From: a bacterium TMED144
Lineage (GTDB): Bacteria; Fidelibacterota; Marinisomatia; Marinisomatales; TCS55
Assembly: GCA_002170005.2 (NCBI GenBank)
Contig: NHGT02000026.1
Location: 41,463-75,884 of the forward strand
DNA: 34,422 bases
Reading direction: 5' to 3'
Below, one piece after another: positions 23,304 through 31,120 of this stretch. The notes beneath the pieces were generated by a model. It worked only from the letters and a program-made list of their open reading frames with translations. It was not told the DNA's origin and searched no databases. The translations under genes and the position numbers were made by a program. Within the stretch, counting starts at the first letter, position 1. Each line of letters opens with the position of its first letter.

Positions 23304-24647
23304 ATGCTAAAGCTCATCAGGTATATAATTGCTATTACTATTATCATAAATAGTTCTTATAGTGCAACCAGGATTGCTTATTTAAGACCTGGTCCAATGA
23401 TGAAAATTCCTTTTTCTATGATTGGTACATCCCCTTATCTTTTTACAGCAGGTTTTGGGACAGAATTCCATAACTTGGCACCTATTAATACAGCAAAAGG
23501 ATTTTATTATAATATGCAAGCTGGGGGCTGGCTTTTAGGTTTTTCAACTGGCTCTGCTGGAGATACGACTAATATAGCAAATTTAGACGTTAGCACGTAT
23601 AGGGCCCCTGTAGAGTTTGGCTTTCATCTTCAGAGGCAATTATACTCAAAAGATAACATATCATTTTCGCTAGGGTTACAAGATATTGTATTTGAAAACA
23701 AGACTAGCGGATTAAACTTGGACCCCAATGAATTATCATTTTTCGGGGTTATAAGTAGCGAACAAATGATACGCGACTTCAAAGTTAATACATTTCTTGG
23801 CTTTGGAACTGGGGGATTTGGAGCTATCGATACAATTGAAGTCGATTCTCTAAAAACTTCGGGCACCTCTGCAGGTGTTTTTATGGGATTAATTTTCAAT
23901 ACTCCTTATCTTGATAAATGGGGAGGAATAGATATTGTGGGTGAATTCGATGGTAATGGCATCAATGTGGGACTCCGCATCCCCCTTACCTCGGATTATC
24001 GCCTGAACCTAGGATTCACCCACATAGAAAAATTACCAAATTGGAAAGATAGATACTGGGAAGGACACGCGGCGTTTACATTGGGTTTTGAGATTTCAGC
24101 TGCGCGAAGCTCTGGGGTAAAAATTCCAGGAGGAGGGCCCTCTCCAAATCTTTTACCTAACGATAAAATTTCTCAATCTAATGTTGATACAACACTAATG
24201 ATAGCTGATTACGCGGTAAATACACTAAGAGATTCAATGGGAATGATGAATAATGAAATGCGCAACTTAATGATTAGACTTGCCGCAATGGAACAACACT
24301 CAAAATTTTTAGAGGATTCTTTAAAAGCTGTTAAATTAAACAATAATGTAAGTGAACAAAAAATGAATGATGCAATGCGTCATTTATCTAGATCATTAAG
24401 GTATTTTTACGCTGGAAATTACAGATCATCGTTGCAAGAAGTAGAATCTGCCTTAGAATTAAACCCTAATCTTGCACTAGCATATGCAAGAAGAGGGTCC
24501 ATATATTATAAATTGGGAGATGTTCAAAGAGCGACTATCAATTGGAATCTTGCTCTAAGAATGGACCCTGAATACGATGACGTGAGAAATGTTTTAAAAG
24601 CCTTGCATGAAAATAGGCTTAAATCCACAACAATGATTGAGGAATAA
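23304..24647 (+). CDS. Outer-membrane barrel protein with C-terminal coiled coil and TPR
   Basis: 447 residues, no family name recognised. Signal peptide to about 20 (NSSYSA). Residues about 25-265 alternate hydrophobic and polar positions with many Gly and aromatics (TAGFGTEFHNL, MQAGGWLLGFSTG, FSLGLQDIVFEN, VNTFLGFGTGGFGA, NVGLRIPL, LNLGFTHIEKL, AAFTLGFEIS), as in an outer-membrane beta-barrel. A Pro/Gly linker follows (about 275-290), then a helical segment about 300-350 with coiled-coil character, and two TPR units about 360-430 (SLRYFYAGNYRSSLQEVESAL, YARRGSIYYKLGDVQRAT). A barrel whose C-terminal helices face the periplasm could anchor the machine at the outer membrane. It stops two bases before the motA ATG. 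Confidence 0.75.
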   Translation: MLKLIRYIIAITIIINSSYSATRIAYLRPGPMMKIPFSMIGTSPYLFTAGFGTEFHNLAPINTAKGFYYNMQAGGWLLGFSTGSAGDTTNIANLDVSTYRAPVEFGFHLQRQLYSKDNISFSLGLQDIVFENKTSGLNLDPNELSFFGVISSEQMIRDFKVNTFLGFGTGGFGAIDTIEVDSLKTSGTSAGVFMGLIFNTPYLDKWGGIDIVGEFDGNGINVGLRIPLTSDYRLNLGFTHIEKLPNWKDRYWEGHAAFTLGFEISAARSSGVKIPGGGPSPNLLPNDKISQSNVDTTLMIADYAVNTLRDSMGMMNNEMRNLMIRLAAMEQHSKFLEDSLKAVKLNNNVSEQKMNDAMRHLSRSLRYFYAGNYRSSLQEVESALELNPNLALAYARRGSIYYKLGDVQRATINWNLALRMDPEYDDVRNVLKALHENRLKSTTMIEE

Positions 24648-24649
24648 AT

Positions 24650-25426
24650 ATGGATTTTGCTACCCTTATTGGAATTTTACTTGGATTAGGTGCGATCTTA
24701 GGAAGTATATTTTTAATGACACCAGACATTGGTATGTTTGGATCTCTATCAAGCTTTGGTATTGTTTTTGGAGGCATGATAGCATCGGTGTCAGTTGCTT
24801 TCCCTTTAAAAGATGTTTTGCAACTTGGTGCAGCTATGGGAGCCGTTTTCAAGGGTGGTGGTGATGCCCTTGGTGGATATGTTGAAGAAGCAGTTGAAGC
24901 AGCTGAGGTAGGTAGAAAGGGGACTGCTGATTTAGAAAAACATATTGACAGTGTTAAAAGTTATTTTTTTAAAGATGGACTCCAAATGGTAATTGACGGT
25001 TATTCATTAGATGAATTATCAGAAATTTTAAATACTAGAATTGATTATAGAGAACTTCGTGAAAATACACAGGCTGGTTTATTTAAATCGATGGGTGTTA
25101 TGTCACCAGCATGGGGCATGGTTGGAACCCTGATTGGTCTGGTAGTTATGCTATCGGGATTTGGCGGTGAAGGTGGTGGAACAGAAACGCTTGGTGCAGG
25201 TATGTCAGCTGCGCTTATTACAACATTTTATGGTGCTGTATTTGCAAATTTATTTTTTCTACCTATGGCTGATAAAATCAAAACAAGAATTACTTTTTCA
25301 AGCACATTACAAAATTTACAATTAGAGGCCGCTAGATTAATCCACCAGAAAAAACACCCGATAATTGTTAGGGAAAAACTAAATTCATTTATTCCTCCTA
25401 AAGAGTGGAAAAAAGAAGAAGGTTAA
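24650..25426 (+). CDS. motA: MotA-family stator protein
   Basis: 258 residues with four hydrophobic helices at about 3-22, 32-52, 148-170 and 184-206 and a cytoplasmic loop between the second and third. The stator signature is intact: Pro153 in MSPAWGMVGTLIGLVVML (equivalent of the ion-path Pro173 of E. coli MotA), GAGMSAALITTFYGAVFANLF and Pro205 (Pro222), with Arg89 and Glu96 in the loop (GRKGTADLE), placed like the Arg90/Glu98 pair that contacts FliG. The length and loop are those of true MotA/PomA and not of the shorter TolQ or ExbB. Family knowledge: with MotB it forms a 5:2 rotary ion channel. Genes for an actual flagellum are absent here, so its rotor is probably the FliF/FliG pair encoded downstream. 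Confidence 0.95.
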   Translation: MDFATLIGILLGLGAILGSIFLMTPDIGMFGSLSSFGIVFGGMIASVSVAFPLKDVLQLGAAMGAVFKGGGDALGGYVEEAVEAAEVGRKGTADLEKHIDSVKSYFFKDGLQMVIDGYSLDELSEILNTRIDYRELRENTQAGLFKSMGVMSPAWGMVGTLIGLVVMLSGFGGEGGGTETLGAGMSAALITTFYGAVFANLFFLPMADKIKTRITFSSTLQNLQLEAARLIHQKKHPIIVREKLNSFIPPKEWKKEEG

Positions 25427-25429
25427 TAA

Positions 25430-26218
25430 GTGGCTGCTACCCCCCAAGAAATTAAAAAATTTGAAGCCAAAGGAAGAGAGCAAGTTGACGAGGGCCTTCC
25501 TGGCTGGTTTGGAACCTTTGCTGACATGATGACGCTTCTATTTGCTTTTTTCGTTTTACTGGCTGCTATTTCTACCATTGACCCAGTAAAACTTCAGAAC
25601 ATGGCTGACGGAATGGGGAAATCTGTTGGCAAAAAGGAAGAGCTTGATAATCAAGCAATGTCATTAGGTGATATTCATAAAGCTGCAACTAAAATGGTTG
25701 AAGAGATGGCAAAGGATTCAGAGAACGGTGAAACGCCTGTTGAGGTCACAACAAGCCCTAAGGGTGTTACTATTGGCATTTCATCAGATATTAGCTTTGA
25801 ATCTGGATCAGCAACAACCAAAGCAGGATTTTTAGAAATTTTAAAAAAAATATTACCAACTATTCAAGAATCATATTTTAAAATAGCTGTTGAAGGCCAT
25901 ACTGATAGTGATCAACTTCCAAAATCATTAAGAAGATTCTATCCAAGCAATTGGGAATTATCTAGTGCAAGAGCTTCCGCAGTTGTTAGGCTCCTTATAG
26001 GTCTTCAAGTCGATCCAACCAGATTAGAAGCAGTAGGTTATGGTGAATTTGTACCTAGGGATAAAAACACTGCAGAGATTATTACCACAGAATTAATACA
26101 AAAGTATAATTCCACACCCCAACAAAAAGCTAGAAATAGAAGAGTGGAGATTACATTTCTTGCGCCTCGCGGTGGACCAGTAGCTAAGTCGATGGATATG
26201 ACTGAAAATGAAGAATAA
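25430..26218 (+). CDS. motB: MotB-family peptidoglycan-anchored stator protein
   Basis: 262 residues starting at GTG, three bases after motA. One transmembrane helix at about 27-48 (FGTFADMMTLLFAFFVLLAA) with the essential proton-carrying Asp32, then a plug/linker region, and an OmpA-like wall-binding domain at about 112-245 with VEGHTDSD, NWELSSARASAVV and ARNRRVEITF. The GLPGWFGTFADMMTLL stretch is the MotB hallmark that TolR and ExbD lack. Family knowledge: the Asp relays ions, and the C-domain clamps peptidoglycan so that MotA can turn a rotor. The preserved peptidoglycan-binding domain implies this machine works against a cell wall. Confidence 0.95.
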   Translation: MAATPQEIKKFEAKGREQVDEGLPGWFGTFADMMTLLFAFFVLLAAISTIDPVKLQNMADGMGKSVGKKEELDNQAMSLGDIHKAATKMVEEMAKDSENGETPVEVTTSPKGVTIGISSDISFESGSATTKAGFLEILKKILPTIQESYFKIAVEGHTDSDQLPKSLRRFYPSNWELSSARASAVVRLLIGLQVDPTRLEAVGYGEFVPRDKNTAEIITTELIQKYNSTPQQKARNRRVEITFLAPRGGPVAKSMDMTENEE

Positions 26219-26243
26219 ATTTTATATGAATAAGGGAGTTACC

Positions 26244-27743
26244 ATGAAAAAATGGACTAGAACTGCATTCAAATATACTATACAATTATCAATGACTGGA
26301 TTATTGTTCGGTCAAGCAAGCAGCGGGTATCTAGCTCAAAAATTGATGATAGAAAATAGCTTAAGAACACGAATTTCAGACGCACTAGAAAAAGTCATTG
26401 AAAATAGAAAATATGTTATTGATGTTAGTGTTGATCTCGAACTTAGTAGTGCTGTAGAAAATCAAACTACGTACTCTCCAAATGGTAATTCTTTTGAATC
26501 TTTACAGTCAGTTGATGGTTCGCTGAGCAGAGATGAAATGGCAAACCCAGGTAGCGTTGGATTGCCTATACCGGGATTTGATTTTACAGGGGAAAATCAA
26601 CAGGCAAACACTAGTGCAGCTCAAGAAACTTCAATGGATTCACAACAAAGCGAGAATGTTGTTTCAAGGACTCAAACTGAAATGAGGCCTTCAATGGCAA
26701 GTGTCAGCAATATGGAGATTAGTATCATTTTACAGGAGGGCGCTGCGCCTGAATTAATAGAAAACATTCGCCAGGTTGTTATGGTAGCATCCAGATTTAA
26801 CCGTACGAGAGGTGATGTTTTAAGCATTATGACAGCTAGCTTTAGGGAAAGAAGGGATGAAAAATCTGCAGAGACAGTATTGCTAAAAAATATTGCTGAA
26901 AAATTGGAGTCACTTGAAAGCCAGAGAGAAAGACTTGGTGAAGTAGATTGGAAGCAAGAATTAGATAATTATAAACAAAATGAGGAGGAGAGAAGACAAG
27001 AGGACAGATTGTATTTCCAATCTCAATTAGCTGAATTAGAGAGTTCTGCTCGTGACGAGTCTTACAATCAAGAAAGGCAAGCGATGCTGAGGCAAGACTC
27101 GGTCAGATTGCAAACCTTGAATGAAGAAATTCAAAATCTTAAGTCTTTTTTAGGCGCAGATAATATTTCTGAATCTGAGATGGCTGAAGCCCAAAATACT
27201 GTTCAAGAAAAATTAGTAGAAAAAAACAGTCTTGATGCTCAAATAGAAGAAAAGCTTGCTATGTTAAACCAAGTTCAATCAGAATTAGACACAGCTCCTA
27301 GAGCTGGTATCATGAGCACTAACCCTGGTTTGGTCATCATTTTATCAATACTTGGTGCCTTAGTTCTTATTCTTGGTGTTATATTAATTGTTATACTTAT
27401 GAATAGACCAAAACAACCAAATTTACCGCCTTGGATGATGTACCCGCCAAGACGGCCAAAAAAAAAAGCCAACGCTAGCGGATCACCACAACCAATAATG
27501 ACACAAAATCAACAAGCTCCAACACAGCAGCCATCACCAGCTGAAGATATTCCAGTATTGCAAAGCGAAGTTAACGATATGAAACAAGCCGTTGTATCCA
27601 TGAGCGTTGGGCAACCACAAGCTGCAAACAAAATAGTAAAAGATTGGATTCTCGAGGAGGCCCCTCCTGAACCAGAACCTGCTCCAGTCCCAGAGCCTGA
27701 TGAAGATGAAGGAAAAGGAAAAAAGAAAAGAAAGAAAAAATAA
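26244..27743 (+). CDS. Remodelled FliF homologue: RBM3-like domain, periplasmic coiled coil, FliG-binding-like tail
   Basis: 499 residues. I start at the ATG at 26244 because AAGGGAG precedes it and a signal sequence follows; the ATG at 26208 lies inside motB. Order: signal or anchor 8-26; half of a ring-building motif at 39-68 (YVIDVSVDLEL); a Gln/Ser-rich insert at 78-137, matching the FliF beta-collar; the second half at 140-200 ending in FNRTRGDVLSIMTASF, the FliF 'RGD-V-SV-F' signature; a long charged coiled coil at about 205-347; one transmembrane helix at 362-386; a Pro-rich cytoplasmic tail with QPQAANKIVKDWILEE (457-472), like the FliG-binding 'AxVIRxWL' end of FliF; and a Lys-rich terminus. 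The first two ring-building motifs of FliF are missing. It could be mistaken for SctJ, but the tail and the fliG next door decide. Confidence 0.8.
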   Translation: MKKWTRTAFKYTIQLSMTGLLFGQASSGYLAQKLMIENSLRTRISDALEKVIENRKYVIDVSVDLELSSAVENQTTYSPNGNSFESLQSVDGSLSRDEMANPGSVGLPIPGFDFTGENQQANTSAAQETSMDSQQSENVVSRTQTEMRPSMASVSNMEISIILQEGAAPELIENIRQVVMVASRFNRTRGDVLSIMTASFRERRDEKSAETVLLKNIAEKLESLESQRERLGEVDWKQELDNYKQNEEERRQEDRLYFQSQLAELESSARDESYNQERQAMLRQDSVRLQTLNEEIQNLKSFLGADNISESEMAEAQNTVQEKLVEKNSLDAQIEEKLAMLNQVQSELDTAPRAGIMSTNPGLVIILSILGALVLILGVILIVILMNRPKQPNLPPWMMYPPRRPKKKANASGSPQPIMTQNQQAPTQQPSPAEDIPVLQSEVNDMKQAVVSMSVGQPQAANKIVKDWILEEAPPEPEPAPVPEPDEDEGKGKKKRKKK

Positions 27744-27752
27744 GAGGTAGAT

Positions 27753-28688
27753 ATGATCACAGAATACAGCAGATTGTCTGGCCTTCAAAAAGTAGCTATA
27801 CTTTTTTCAATACTTGGAGAAAGTTTAGCACTAAATCTTGTAAATGATCTTGATCAAACTGAAATAAGAAAAATCAGAGCCGCTATGCGAGGAGTAGGAA
27901 ATGTTTCTTTCGCTGTAAAGAAACAAGTTATGGAGGAATTTTATTTCTCCTTTGTAAGTGAAAAATTTCAACCACAAGAAGAAGATAATGAACCAAAAAA
28001 ACCATTTTTATTCTTGAGTGACATTACCGATGAACAGTTAGTAGCTATGCTTTCCAATGAGGATTCTAAAGTCATAGCGATAACCTTAGCACAAGTTGAT
28101 AGCAAAAAAAGGATGATGGTGCTAGACAGAATTGGTGAAGACGAAAAAAATGAAGTTTTATTAAGTATTGGAAACCTTGATGGCGTACCACTTGAAGCTG
28201 TTGTTCAAATTGCCCATCGATTACAAAAGAAGGCCAAAGGACTGCCCAAAACCGTTGCTTTTTCAAGAGGCGGTGGAAAAGATTTGGCTGATTTACTAGG
28301 AGAAATGAATGCTCAAGAAGAAGAGCTATTTATGGCTAATCTTGAGCAAAATGACCCTGATTTAGCTAGTGAAGTTAAAAAATACAGGATAACCTTTGAA
28401 TCAATTTTTGAAATCTTTCCTGACAATCTCCTTCGAGATTTAATGAATGCTGTAGATCTTGATGCTGTAGCGATGGCTTTAAAAGGCATGGATCAGGTAA
28501 TCACAGATAAAGTTCTCGGTGTTCTTCCAAAGAAAAAACAAGCTATGTTTGAGCCCGTAGAGGGAGCTGTACCAAAGAGAGATGTTGATACGGCTCGTAA
28601 GAATGTAGTTTCTGCTGCCAAACAAATGGAAAAAGATGGTGCGTTTAAGCTTGAAGATCTTTTGGGTGGTGGCGACACAGTTGAATAA
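27753..28688 (+). CDS. fliG: FliG-family rotor/torque protein
   Basis: 311 residues; all three FliG domains are present. FliG_N 6-75 (LSGLQKVAILFSILGESLA), FliG_M 84-162 (FLSDITDEQLVAMLSNED...VIAITLAQV), Gly hinge 172-175, FliG_C 175-297 (LEQNDPDLASEVKKY, LLRDLMNAVDLDAVAMALKGM, DVDTARKNVVSAAKQMEKDG). On the torque helix Lys244 and Lys261 match E. coli Lys264 and Arg281, and acidic Glu267/Glu270 lie close to the Asp288/289 positions. The EHPQ FliM-binding motif reads EDSK. Family knowledge: FliG sits on the FliF ring and is pushed by MotA. AGAGGT precedes the ATG, nine bases after the fliF-like stop. The gene ends the operon. Confidence 0.93.
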   Translation: MITEYSRLSGLQKVAILFSILGESLALNLVNDLDQTEIRKIRAAMRGVGNVSFAVKKQVMEEFYFSFVSEKFQPQEEDNEPKKPFLFLSDITDEQLVAMLSNEDSKVIAITLAQVDSKKRMMVLDRIGEDEKNEVLLSIGNLDGVPLEAVVQIAHRLQKKAKGLPKTVAFSRGGGKDLADLLGEMNAQEEELFMANLEQNDPDLASEVKKYRITFESIFEIFPDNLLRDLMNAVDLDAVAMALKGMDQVITDKVLGVLPKKKQAMFEPVEGAVPKRDVDTARKNVVSAAKQMEKDGAFKLEDLLGGGDTVE

Positions 28689-28718
28689 GTTTTTTAATCC
28701 AAATTAAACTTTTTTATT

Positions 28719-28745
28719 AACCCTCAAACTATTGGGGGGTTTTAT
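28719..28745 (+). terminator. Rho-independent terminator of the motor operon
   Basis: AACCCTC pairs with GGGGGTT around an eight- to nine-base loop (one T-G wobble), followed by TTTTAT. It lies about 30 bases after the fliG stop and closes the operon before the Nudix gene. Confidence 0.75.
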
Positions 28746-28771
28746 ATGGTCTTTTCTTTAATTTTGTAAGA

Positions 28772-29335
28772 ATGAAAAACAAAGTTTTTAAGAAAGTCTT
28801 ACATAACAAACTAATCAATTATTTAAAAAGATATCCTAACGAAAAAGAAAAGGTAACAAAAACACTTCATCTTTTAGTTAATGATCATCATTGTTTTAAG
28901 CGTACTAACTGGGATGGACATTTCACTGCTTCAGCTTGGGTTGTCGATAAAAGTCGAAAATGGATTCTTATGACACATCATAAACAACTTAATATCTGGC
29001 TTCAGCTTGGTGGCCATGCTGAAGACAATAACAATTTGTTAGAAGTCGCTTTAAAAGAAGCCAAAGAAGAATCAGGAATAAATAATTTTAATATAATTAG
29101 TGAAGAAATATTTGATCTCGACATTCACAAAATACCAAAATATGGTTCTAATCCTGAGCACCTACACTACGATGTAAGATTTATACTCCAAGCAGATAAA
29201 CTAGAAGAGCTTTCAATCAGTAATGAATCTAATGATTTGGCATGGATTGAAATTGAAGATGTATTAAACCTAAACCCTAAAAAATCAATAGAGAGAATGA
29301 TGCATAAATTTGTTAATCAATTTTCACAAGCATGA
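28772..29335 (+). CDS. Nudix hydrolase
   Basis: 187 residues. Nudix fold with the box at 80-103 (LGGHAEDNNNLLEVALKEAKEESGI). The catalytic core KEAKEES is the Lys variant of RExxEE, and the first Glu of the box is replaced by Asn, as happens in the group with GGH at the start of the box. The N-terminal stretch at 30-45 (LHLLVNDHHCFKR) is typical of that same group. Family knowledge: hydrolyses nucleoside diphosphates linked to another group, with broad specificity; substrate unknown. Its TGA overlaps the ATG of the glutamate-cysteine ligase gene (ATGA). Confidence 0.88.
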   Translation: MKNKVFKKVLHNKLINYLKRYPNEKEKVTKTLHLLVNDHHCFKRTNWDGHFTASAWVVDKSRKWILMTHHKQLNIWLQLGGHAEDNNNLLEVALKEAKEESGINNFNIISEEIFDLDIHKIPKYGSNPEHLHYDVRFILQADKLEELSISNESNDLAWIEIEDVLNLNPKKSIERMMHKFVNQFSQA

Positions 29336-30606
29336 AAATTAAGAATAAGCTTAAGGAATTTATTTTAAGCAAGATTGTCAATGGCAATGATCGAAAAATA
29401 GGGCTTGAACTAGAAACATTTTATTATAATGAAGATCTTAAGCGAATTCAAGTAAACACAGTAGAAGATTTTTCAGCATTGCAATTTTTAGATGAAATAC
29501 GCAAAAGAAACACTGAAAGTTCATACTCGCTTGAACCGGGAGGACAACTTGAATGGGCTTCAAAGCCATGCAAAGACCTCTGGAGGATAGAATTAGAATT
29601 TAAAAAACATCAAAAGATTGAGGATGAAATTCTGACTCAAAATAGTATAAATAAACTTCAGGTTAGTGTAGACCCTTTACATGATGCTAACACTATAGAT
29701 TTAATAAAAGCTCCTAAATATGAGATAATGGCAAATCATTTAAAAAAAGGGGGGGGATTAAGTAGCTGGATGATGAGGAATACCACTAGCGTACAAGTCA
29801 ATATTGATTACACATCTGAAGATGATGCTAACCAAATGGCTTATATTGCCGACAATGTTCAACCTATTTATAGCATAATTTTTTCGAATTCTCCATTTAT
29901 AAACGGCAAGCTAGCGAAAGAGAGAAACTTAAGATGGGAAATATGGGAAAATACAGATCCTGATAGGTGCGGGTCTCTTTTTAACCATGGAATTAAAAAC
30001 ATTAATACTTTTATAGACGACTATATAGATTGGTTATTAGGTCAGCCATCAATGTATAAGGTTAATCAAAAAGGCCATTATTCAAAATTTCATGGCACAA
30101 TATTAGAATCTATAGATGAATCAGATGATATTTTTAATCAAATTGATATAATGCTTCACCAATCATTTACCAATGTTAGGTTCAAACCTTTTTTAGAGAT
30201 AAGATCGCCTGATCGTCCTATGAAGAATAATGAAATATCTCCTGGAGCTTTCATAACAGGAATTTTAGTCTCTCCGACTTCAAGAGAAAAGATGCTCAAA
30301 ATGATACATGAATGGTCGGATTCCGATAAGTTTAAACTAATAGAAAGCGCGTTTAGCTTATCCTATTCTAATCCTGGTCCAAAAGGAAAAATGATAGGTT
30401 ATTATATAGAAAAGATATCTGAGATAGCTTTAGAAGGGCTAGATGAACGATCAAAATTATATAATATAAAAAACGAAAAATCTATGCTCGAAGATTTTTT
30501 AAACAATGTAATATCTTATGGCCCAAAAACAATCCAACTGCAAAATGAATTCAAAGAGTCAGGAATGTCTATAGAAAACTTTATTAAAGAAATACTAATT
30601 TATTAG
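29332..30606 (+). CDS. gshA: Glutamate-cysteine ligase, GCS2 family
   Basis: 424 residues. ATP-grasp-related glutamine-synthetase-like fold of the GCS2 family: IGLELETFYY at 23-32, SYSLEPGGQLEWAS at 64-77, the MMRNTTSVQVNIDY substrate/metal strand at about 146-159, IIFSNSPFINGK, then RNLRWEIWENTDPDRCG. This is the plant and proteobacterial class and not the E. coli GshA class. It makes gamma-glutamylcysteine for glutathione or a related thiol. No gshB is in view. Overlap with the Nudix gene implies translational coupling, and one base separates it from the next membrane gene. Confidence 0.9.
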   Translation: MKIKNKLKEFILSKIVNGNDRKIGLELETFYYNEDLKRIQVNTVEDFSALQFLDEIRKRNTESSYSLEPGGQLEWASKPCKDLWRIELEFKKHQKIEDEILTQNSINKLQVSVDPLHDANTIDLIKAPKYEIMANHLKKGGGLSSWMMRNTTSVQVNIDYTSEDDANQMAYIADNVQPIYSIIFSNSPFINGKLAKERNLRWEIWENTDPDRCGSLFNHGIKNINTFIDDYIDWLLGQPSMYKVNQKGHYSKFHGTILESIDESDDIFNQIDIMLHQSFTNVRFKPFLEIRSPDRPMKNNEISPGAFITGILVSPTSREKMLKMIHEWSDSDKFKLIESAFSLSYSNPGPKGKMIGYYIEKISEIALEGLDERSKLYNIKNEKSMLEDFLNNVISYGPKTIQLQNEFKESGMSIENFIKEILIY

Positions 30607-31065
30607 ATGAATCCTAAAGTACTACATAACTTAACCATGATTCCCTTTTTTCTTTTTGGTATCATTGCATTGACTGTGGGTATTAGGTGGCTCTCTCATC
30701 CTGAGCCCTGGCTTTTAGATAAGATAGCCAATGAAACAATTTTAAAAGAATCATTCCAAGATCTATTTAAAAGAGAAGGAAACGACAATTTGCCTTTTTA
30801 TCTCACCAACATATATAGATTCTTTGGTCTGTGGGTAAGCTCAACTGGGGCACTGACACTTGTATTTACCTATTTAACTCGACTTGGTACACGTTTATCA
30901 AGGGCGCTAATTCAAAGTGTGTATTTATTTCTATTGGTTGGTGCTACTTACTTATTATATGTCTACATACCCAACTCACATTTTAAGTATCTTGCAGGTG
31001 CCTTTTGGGTTTTGTATGCTATTAGTTTTTGGAGTGGAATTCAACTAAATAAATTTGATAATTAA
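30607..31065 (+). CDS. Four-helix membrane protein of unknown function
   Basis: 152 residues that I do not recognise. Hydrophobic helices at about 8-27 (LTMIPFFLFGIIALTVGIRW), 68-87 (FGLWVSSTGALTLVFTYL), 95-115 (ALIQSVYLFLLVGATYLLYV) and 125-145 (YLAGAFWVLYAISFWSGIQL), with a longer polar loop between the first and second. Four short helices with Arg at the membrane border resemble DoxX- or DUF4345-like carriers, but no specific motif is visible. It directly abuts the glutamate-cysteine ligase stop, so co-transcription is likely. No Shine-Dalgarno is evident. Confidence 0.6.
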   Translation: MNPKVLHNLTMIPFFLFGIIALTVGIRWLSHPEPWLLDKIANETILKESFQDLFKREGNDNLPFYLTNIYRFFGLWVSSTGALTLVFTYLTRLGTRLSRALIQSVYLFLLVGATYLLYVYIPNSHFKYLAGAFWVLYAISFWSGIQLNKFDN

Positions 31066-31120
31066 ATCGATTTAAAAAAGGTTATACATTATAAAAAATT
31101 TTAAACTTAAGATATTTATT

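Noticed and set aside
24650..26218. TolQ-TolR or ExbB-ExbD pair
   Set aside because: MotA has four helices and the long loop of true MotA; MotB has the GLPGWFGTFADMMTLL motif and an OmpA-like wall domain, absent from TolR/ExbD.
26244..27743. Type III secretion SctJ/YscJ ring protein
   Set aside because: No lipobox or SctJ two-domain layout; the FliF-type RGD signature, C-terminal FliG-binding-like tail and adjacent fliG point to FliF.
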